In this document: piece by piece, positions 21,216 to 25,645 of the stretch | Layout of the letters: each line of letters begins with the position of its first letter | How positions within the stretch are numbered: the first letter of the stretch is position 1 | Source: JBILCM01 sp044353165 | GTDB taxonomy: Bacteria > Bacillota > Bacilli > Paenibacillales > YIM-B00363 | Direction of reading: 5' to 3' | Assembly: GCA_044353165.1 (NCBI GenBank) | Contig: JBILCM010000032.1 | Span: forward strand, 1 to 25,645 | DNA length: 25,645 nt | The notes under the pieces: generated by a model | Told to the model about the DNA's origin: nothing | Seen by the model: the letters and a program-made list of their open reading frames with translations, nothing else | Databases searched by the model: none | Program-made: the position numbers and the translations under genes

Positions 21216-22883
21216 ATGCGGAAGAAGATCATTATTGTTGGCGGCGTTGCTGGCGGGGCCTCAGCGGCAGCCCGATTAAGACGGCTGGATGAACAAGCCG
21301 AAATCATCATGTTCGAGCGAGGTGCGCACATTTCTTTTGCCAATTGTGGGTTGCCTTATTACATAGGAGAGACGATCCAAGATCGTGCTAAATTGTTCGT
21401 GCAAACCCCTGAGGCGATGCATCGCCGGTTTGAAATCGATGTACGCGTCAATAGTGAAGTGGTGGCGATCGATCCCGAGCATAAATCGGTGACTGTGCAT
21501 AGCCAAGTGGGAGGGACGTATGAAGAATCGTACGATGTGCTGATCTTATCTCCCGGCGCGAAGCCGATGAAACCCTCGATACCAGGGATCGATCATCCTC
21601 ACATCTATACACTGCGCAACATCGCTGACACGGACCGCATCAAACAAGCCGTCGATCGATGGAGTGGCGACCCTGCTTCATCCGACGAATCCGTGGTCGT
21701 GATCGGCGGCGGTTATATCGGTGTGGAGATGGCTGAAAATTTGGTGGAACGTGGCATGCAGGTCACGCTTGTGGAAGCGGCCCCGCACATTCTTGCTCCC
21801 TTCGATACGGACATGGTGACGTGGGTGGAACGCAAGCTGATAGATCACGGGGTGCAGCTGATCTTGGGCGACGGTGTGAAAGCTTTCGTGGATCACCCCT
21901 CTGGCGGCATTGCAGTCCACCTGAACAGCGGTCGGCAATGCACCGGACAATTCGTGATATTGGCCATTGGGGTTGTTCCGGATACGGAGTTGCTCAGAAG
22001 CACTTCCATTGCGCTGGGACCCCGAGGACACATCATCGTTAATGAACATATGCAAACCAACCACCCCGATATTTATGCGGTGGGGGATGCCGTGGAGACG
22101 ATAGAGTATATGACAGGTTTGAAAACAGCGATTCCCTTGGCCGGACCGGCGAACAAACAAGGGAGAATTGCGGCTGATCATATTTGTGGGTTGCCCAGCA
22201 CATACAGAGGAACGCAGGGCACCGCAATTATTAAAGTGTTCGATCTCACAGCCGCGTGCACGGGCAGCAACGAGCGAGCGTTGCAACGGATGAATCAAGC
22301 CTATCATACGGTTGTCGTTCACCCGAATTCGCATGCAGGCTATTACCCAGGGGCAACACCGCTGACGTTGAAGTTGCTCTTCGACCCGCAAGGTAAAATC
22401 CTGGGTGCGCAAGCCATGGGTATCGATGGTGTGGACAAACGGATGGATGTGATTGCGACGGCGATCCGATTCGGAGGGACTGTCTATGATCTGACGGAAT
22501 TAGAGCTCTCCTATGCACCGCCGTATTCATCTGCCAAAGACCCCGTGAACATGGCGGGTTATCTTGCAGAGAACGTCTTAAGCGGCAGGTTGGACGTGTT
22601 CACGGTCTCGCAATTGCCCGACATTGATCCATTGACTTCGACCTTGCTGGACGTGCGTACGTTAGCTGAATTCGATCAAGGCCACATTCCTGGGGCCAAG
22701 CATATCCCGATTGATGAATTGCGTGCGCGACTGCACGAATTAACGCCAGACAAAGTCATTCATGCGTATTGCCAAGTCGGGTTGCGCGGCTACTTGGCTG
22801 CCCGCATATTACAGCAACACGGTTTCCAGGTGAAAAATTTAACCGGCGGATATCGTTCGTACCAGATGGCTTCACTAAATTAG
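21216..22883 (+). CDS. cdr: CoA-disulfide reductase with C-terminal rhodanese domain
   Basis: A 555-aa flavoprotein. It begins with an FAD-binding Rossmann motif (IIIVGGVAGGASAAARLRRL), followed by SFANCGLPYYIG with redox-active Cys44. A second Rossmann motif for NAD(P)H (VVVIGGGYIGVEMAENL) and the FAD motif HPDIYAVGDAVE follow. From about residue 465 a rhodanese domain follows (LLDVRTLAEFDQGHIPGAKH..AYCQVGLRGY, active Cys519). This is the CoADR–RHD architecture, in which NAD(P)H reduces CoA disulfides or persulfides and the rhodanese part handles sulfane sulfur. Length matches the known fusion enzymes. ATG 21216 has AAAGGAG 8–9 bases upstream; the frame is open to 21063, but that part overlaps the divergent dehydrogenase. 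Confidence 0.92.
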   Translation: MRKKIIIVGGVAGGASAAARLRRLDEQAEIIMFERGAHISFANCGLPYYIGETIQDRAKLFVQTPEAMHRRFEIDVRVNSEVVAIDPEHKSVTVHSQVGGTYEESYDVLILSPGAKPMKPSIPGIDHPHIYTLRNIADTDRIKQAVDRWSGDPASSDESVVVIGGGYIGVEMAENLVERGMQVTLVEAAPHILAPFDTDMVTWVERKLIDHGVQLILGDGVKAFVDHPSGGIAVHLNSGRQCTGQFVILAIGVVPDTELLRSTSIALGPRGHIIVNEHMQTNHPDIYAVGDAVETIEYMTGLKTAIPLAGPANKQGRIAADHICGLPSTYRGTQGTAIIKVFDLTAACTGSNERALQRMNQAYHTVVVHPNSHAGYYPGATPLTLKLLFDPQGKILGAQAMGIDGVDKRMDVIATAIRFGGTVYDLTELELSYAPPYSSAKDPVNMAGYLAENVLSGRLDVFTVSQLPDIDPLTSTLLDVRTLAEFDQGHIPGAKHIPIDELRARLHELTPDKVIHAYCQVGLRGYLAARILQQHGFQVKNLTGGYRSYQMASLN

Positions 22884-22907
22884 CTGAAAACTTTAGGTTC
22901 TTGGCAT

Positions 22908-22936
22908 TTGTTTGGAAAGCACAATCGTGTTACCAT
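22908..22936 (+). promoter_or_regulatory. probable promoter of sppA
   Basis: TTGTTT (22908–22913), 17 bp, TACCAT (22931–22936), with a TGn extension (22928–22930). Lies 58 bp before the ATG. Confidence 0.4.
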
Positions 22937-22993
22937 TTGCTCCGTACAGATCAAAGTTTTCGAAGCCATATTATGTTGAAAGAAGGTCAGATC

Positions 22994-23956
22994 ATGAATC
23001 GTAGACGTTGGGCCATTCTAATTGTAAGCAGCTTGTTGATAACGAGTGCAATCATTCTTGTGTTTCGATCCAGTGAATGGGTTGCGGTCCCGGGGTCAGG
23101 CCAATGGGAGGAAACCGTTGTTTCTGCAGGTCAGGGGCAAACCCGTGTTGCGCAATTGTTCGTAGAAGGTCCGATCACGAACAGTGCGGGGTTATTCAGC
23201 AGTGGATTCTTGGCAAGTGATTTCATCTCACAACTGAATCAGGTGGAAAAAGACCCCACGATCAAGGGATTGGTCATTCGTGTGAATAGTCCTGGCGGTT
23301 CCGTCGTTGTTTCCGATGATATGCATAATAAGATCGTGGACGTTCAGCAGGCAGGGAAGAAAGTGGTCATTAGCATGGGGGAAGTGGCAGCTTCAGGCGG
23401 ATATTATATTGCGGCGCCTGCGGATTATATTTTTGCGAGTCCTCTCACTATCACAGGCAGTCTTGGTGTCATCTTCTCGATTCCGAATTACCAAGAAGCT
23501 GCAAAGAAGATCGGTTACTACGAAGAGACGATTACGAGCGGCAATTATAAAGATATTGGCAATCCACTAAGACCCATGAAAGAGTCAGAGAAAGACATCT
23601 ATCGCAGCTTGGTTGATGAAGCGTATGCTCGATTCGTGGAGGTGATCGCTAACGGGCGAGATATGTCGAAGGCAGATGTGATGAAGATAGCCGATGGGCG
23701 CGTGTATTCCGGTCGTCAAGCCAAGGACTTGGGCCTCATCGATGCGTTCGGTACGTTGGAAGCAGCTACGGCATACACCCAAGAGGCGGTTGGTACGCCT
23801 GACGCACAGGTCATTCGTTACACTGCACCGTTCACGTTCGCATCTCTATTGACGTCCGTCCGACAGCAACAACCGTCCCTTGTTTCGGAAGCACTCATCA
23901 AGGCGTTCCCTGAATTATTCGTTGAATCGGGACTTTTGTATTTGTTCAGACCTTAA
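22994..23956 (+). CDS. sppA: signal peptide peptidase SppA
   Basis: A 320-aa membrane-anchored serine protease of family S49. One N-terminal transmembrane helix (WAILIVSSLLITSAIILVF) is followed by the protease domain: GLVIRVNSPGGSVVVSDDM, GEVAASGGYYIAAPADYIFA with nucleophile Ser134, TGSLGVI, and SGNYKDIGNPLRPM with general-base Lys186 of the Ser/Lys dyad. SppA clears leftover signal peptides and protects against some lantibiotics in Bacillus. ATG 22994 has AGAAGG about 8 bases upstream; another in-frame ATG at 22973 is possible. The gene is followed 26 bp later by an RDD membrane protein gene, a neighbour pair I have seen with sppA in other Bacillota. Confidence 0.92.
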   Translation: MNRRRWAILIVSSLLITSAIILVFRSSEWVAVPGSGQWEETVVSAGQGQTRVAQLFVEGPITNSAGLFSSGFLASDFISQLNQVEKDPTIKGLVIRVNSPGGSVVVSDDMHNKIVDVQQAGKKVVISMGEVAASGGYYIAAPADYIFASPLTITGSLGVIFSIPNYQEAAKKIGYYEETITSGNYKDIGNPLRPMKESEKDIYRSLVDEAYARFVEVIANGRDMSKADVMKIADGRVYSGRQAKDLGLIDAFGTLEAATAYTQEAVGTPDAQVIRYTAPFTFASLLTSVRQQQPSLVSEALIKAFPELFVESGLLYLFRP

Positions 23957-23982
23957 TTTGAGCAATGAAGGAGATGGTCGAC

Positions 23983-24432
23983 GTGTCCAATGAAGTTAAT
24001 GAAGTTAATGAAGTTAATGAAGTCAATGAAGTTCAATTACGTTATGCTGGATTTTGGATTCGGGTTTTAGCCGCGATTCTCGATATGTTAGTCGTACAGG
24101 CCTTCTTCCTCGTCTTACACGCGATCATCGGCGTCAGCTTCTTGTCCCCGCCGCTCGAAGTTCAAGTTATCGAAGTCGTCCTATCGACGTTATATTATAT
24201 CGTCTTGACCGTGTACGGCGGACAAACGCTTGGCAAAATGATCGTAGGCATCCAAGTCATTCGCGCGGATCAACAACCGAATCGGTGGGGACATATCATT
24301 GTGCGTGAGTTGATCGGGAAGCTGGTGTCGGCGCTCATCCTATTCATTGGTTATCTCATGGTGGCATTCGATCCGAAGAAGCGAGCGTTGCATGACCGGA
24401 TGTGCGGCACTTTAGTCGTGTGGAAAAAGTAA
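23983..24432 (+). CDS. RDD-family membrane protein
   Basis: 149 aa. After an N-terminal (Asn-Glu-Val)x5 repeat comes YAGFWIRVLAAILDMLVVQA, the RDD signature (here R..A.LD), and three or four transmembrane helices, ending KRALHDRMCGTLVVWKK (LHDRxxGTxVV, typical). GTG 23983 has AAGGAG exactly 9 bases upstream, better than ATG 23965, which precedes that site. It is likely in an operon with sppA. RDD proteins are integral membrane proteins of mostly unknown role; some have been linked to ion exchange. Its last 21 bp overlap the 3' end of the convergent HEPN gene. Confidence 0.88.
   Translation: MSNEVNEVNEVNEVNEVQLRYAGFWIRVLAAILDMLVVQAFFLVLHAIIGVSFLSPPLEVQVIEVVLSTLYYIVLTVYGGQTLGKMIVGIQVIRADQQPNRWGHIIVRELIGKLVSALILFIGYLMVAFDPKKRALHDRMCGTLVVWKK
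23989..24033 (+). repeat. five 9-bp tandem repeats in the RDD gene
   Basis: AATGAAGTT x5 (fourth copy AATGAAGTC) encodes Asn-Glu-Val five times at the very N-terminus. It is a phase-neutral microsatellite that could expand or contract by slippage without a frameshift. Confidence 0.9.
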
Positions 24433-25122
24433 ATGTTTCTGCTCGTACACAACAATGAGTGACTCGCATACCATGTTGAATCCAAGGTCGAGCGTCTGCA
24501 GATTCTGCTGTAAATCTTCAATCGTATCCAAGCAGTCGGTTGAATAACAACGAATCCGACCCTCATCATCAAGCATCTCTGAATTCATCCCATGCACTTC
24601 ATGATTACGCATCTGACGCAGGTCATGCATCGGGGTGTCATACGTATCTTTGATCGTCTGCAAGCGCCGGAGCAATTCGGGCGCTTGTTTGATTTCACGC
24701 ATGCGCCGCAGCACCGTAAAGTAGGAGAACCGATGTTTGACGCGTTCTGTATGTAATGTATACCGCTCATCGAGGAACGAGCCCAATTTATCCAGCAATG
24801 CAAATACGCGCAGCACCGCATTGCGATAATAATAAAGATGCCTTCGGTAATCATCATATTCCGCTGCGGTCATCTCTTGGAACGTGCGATGCTGGATCTG
24901 TCGCGCATACATATGGGCACAGAAGAGGCTTTGTTCCAATTCGTCCAATGTAATGATCATACTTCTCGTCCACAAGACGAGGCGAAACGCTCTTCCCGAC
25001 GCTGCAGTAGCGCCAGGGACAGGTCTTGCCCGACCATCAGCGAATGCGTGCATCAGCTCGAACGCTTCAGCGAGTCGTCCTTGATTCGTGCGTTGGGGTT
25101 GCTGAAAAATGGCGCGCAACAT
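24412..25122 (-). CDS. HEPN-domain protein (Cthe_2314-like)
   Basis: A 236-aa, nearly all-helical soluble protein. Near residue 180 it carries HDLRQMRNHEVHG, an R-x4-H motif with the RN pair typical of HEPN ribonucleases. The overall plan resembles the Cthe_2314-type HEPN proteins of Paenibacillus and clostridia (from memory). I chose ATG 25122 since AGGAGG lies 9 bases upstream; ATG 25146 would put that site inside the gene. No nucleotidyltransferase partner is next to it, so it is not an obvious toxin–antitoxin pair. It could be an RNase in stress or phage defence, but this is inference from the motif. Confidence 0.75.
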   Translation of the reverse strand: MLRAIFQQPQRTNQGRLAEAFELMHAFADGRARPVPGATAASGRAFRLVLWTRSMIITLDELEQSLFCAHMYARQIQHRTFQEMTAAEYDDYRRHLYYYRNAVLRVFALLDKLGSFLDERYTLHTERVKHRFSYFTVLRRMREIKQAPELLRRLQTIKDTYDTPMHDLRQMRNHEVHGMNSEMLDDEGRIRCYSTDCLDTIEDLQQNLQTLDLGFNMVCESLIVVYEQKHLLFPHD

Positions 25123-25158
25123 GATATACAGCCTCCTGTCTTTCATAGGACATCGGTA

Positions 25159-25645
25159 TTATATTTGCATTCCACAACCACCTAAGAATGTACGCAACCG
25201 CTCGGCTAGATTTCGTCCCATCTCCGCATGACCGTAAACGGTGGGGTGAATGAGATCGCCACTCAGGCCGTTCATATCCGTGAGGACATCAGCCCCATGC
25301 ATGAGTTGTAAGGTAGGACAATTCGCTTCTTGCACAAGTTTGACCAGGATGTCATTGAATGCGGACTCATTCTCAGTGACAGGGGAAGTTTGCGATGTGT
25401 AATTGGCGGACTGGCAATTCGGGAATATGGTGATGATCAACGCAGGTTTCCCCAATTTCACAAGCTGATCGATCAAATATGCCGCCCTGCGATGGAATTC
25501 ATCGGGTGAGAACGATCGCATATTGACACCCAGTTCACAAGTGATGAAATCAAATTGACGTTGTTCCAACATGTAATCAACCAGAACCTTCTCGATTTGA
25601 CAGGCGCCGCTAAATCCTAAATTTTGCATCTGGACGCGCAACTTC
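25159..25645 (-). CDS. SGNH/GDSL-family hydrolase, C-terminal part (5' end outside window)
   Basis: The frame is open to the window edge, so the start and the GDS block are not visible. What is seen: NLGFSGAC (a block II-like Gly motif), FDFITCELGVNM (in the position of the GxN block III), and GDLIHPTVYGHAEMGRNLAE with the DxxH catalytic Asp/His. These identify an SGNH hydrolase (esterase or lipase). No membrane segment is present in this part. It lies 36 bp upstream of the HEPN gene on the same strand and may share its transcript. Confidence 0.8.
   Translation of the reverse strand, partial: KLRVQMQNLGFSGACQIEKVLVDYMLEQRQFDFITCELGVNMRSFSPDEFHRRAAYLIDQLVKLGKPALIITIFPNCQSANYTSQTSPVTENESAFNDILVKLVQEANCPTLQLMHGADVLTDMNGLSGDLIHPTVYGHAEMGRNLAERLRTFLGGCGMQI

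Noticed and set aside
23989..24033. Tandem repeat as CRISPR-like array
   Set aside because: The 9-bp units have no spacers and encode a simple NEV peptide repeat.

Overview
The window looks like chromosomal DNA of a Paenibacillus-like member of the Bacillota. The reasons are strong AGGAGG-type ribosome binding sites, TTG/GTG/ATG starts, a lipoprotein sugar-binding protein, CcpA-type cre sites, a CoA-disulfide reductase–rhodanese fusion, a SigH-like sigma factor and several small Firmicutes-type proteins. This is by eye; no database was consulted. The flanks have mixed base composition, whereas about 3.1–10.5 kb is clearly AT-rich and reads as an inserted accessory island.

Layout. (1) 1–3046: the 3' part of a VIT–VWA gene interrupted by an in-frame TAA, then two zinc-ribbon proteins in tandem. 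(2) 3.05–10.5 kb, AT-rich island: an unknown 248-aa protein; a type II restriction-modification module (C5-cytosine methyltransferase on minus, divergent HTH controller plus PD-(D/E)xK endonuclease on plus); a wrecked vsr gene (very-short-patch repair endonuclease) behind the endonuclease; a SigH-like sigma factor; a small unknown protein; and a membrane protein joining a NERD nuclease domain to an OB-fold across one transmembrane helix. An 11-bp direct repeat lies near both edges. (3) 10.6–12.5 kb: three toxin–antitoxin loci whose antitoxins are intact but whose toxins are broken. One RelE relic stops after 9 codons; a second RelE and a PIN toxin each keep both ends but have lost the middle. 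The adjacent mscL shows the same lesion. (4) 12.5–19.3 kb, carbohydrate region: an AraC regulator that seems to start at ATT, a divergent GH29 fucosidase-like enzyme, a solute-binding lipoprotein on a long Ala/Glu-rich stalk, and a surface protein fusing a TIM-barrel-like domain with an SGNH esterase. A perfect and a near-perfect cre site suggest CcpA control. (5) 19.3–19.7 kb: relics of an MNT–HepT toxin–antitoxin pair. (6) 19.7–25.6 kb, ordinary genes: membrane protein, KduD-type dehydrogenase, CoA-disulfide reductase–rhodanese, SppA, RDD protein, a Cthe_2314-like HEPN protein and a truncated SGNH hydrolase.

Two themes stand out. The restriction-modification island carries a controller operator placed inside the methyltransferase promoter and a decayed vsr partner, as expected for a 5-methylcytosine system. 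In addition, every recognisable type II or HepT toxin in the window is dead, while three antitoxins remain intact.
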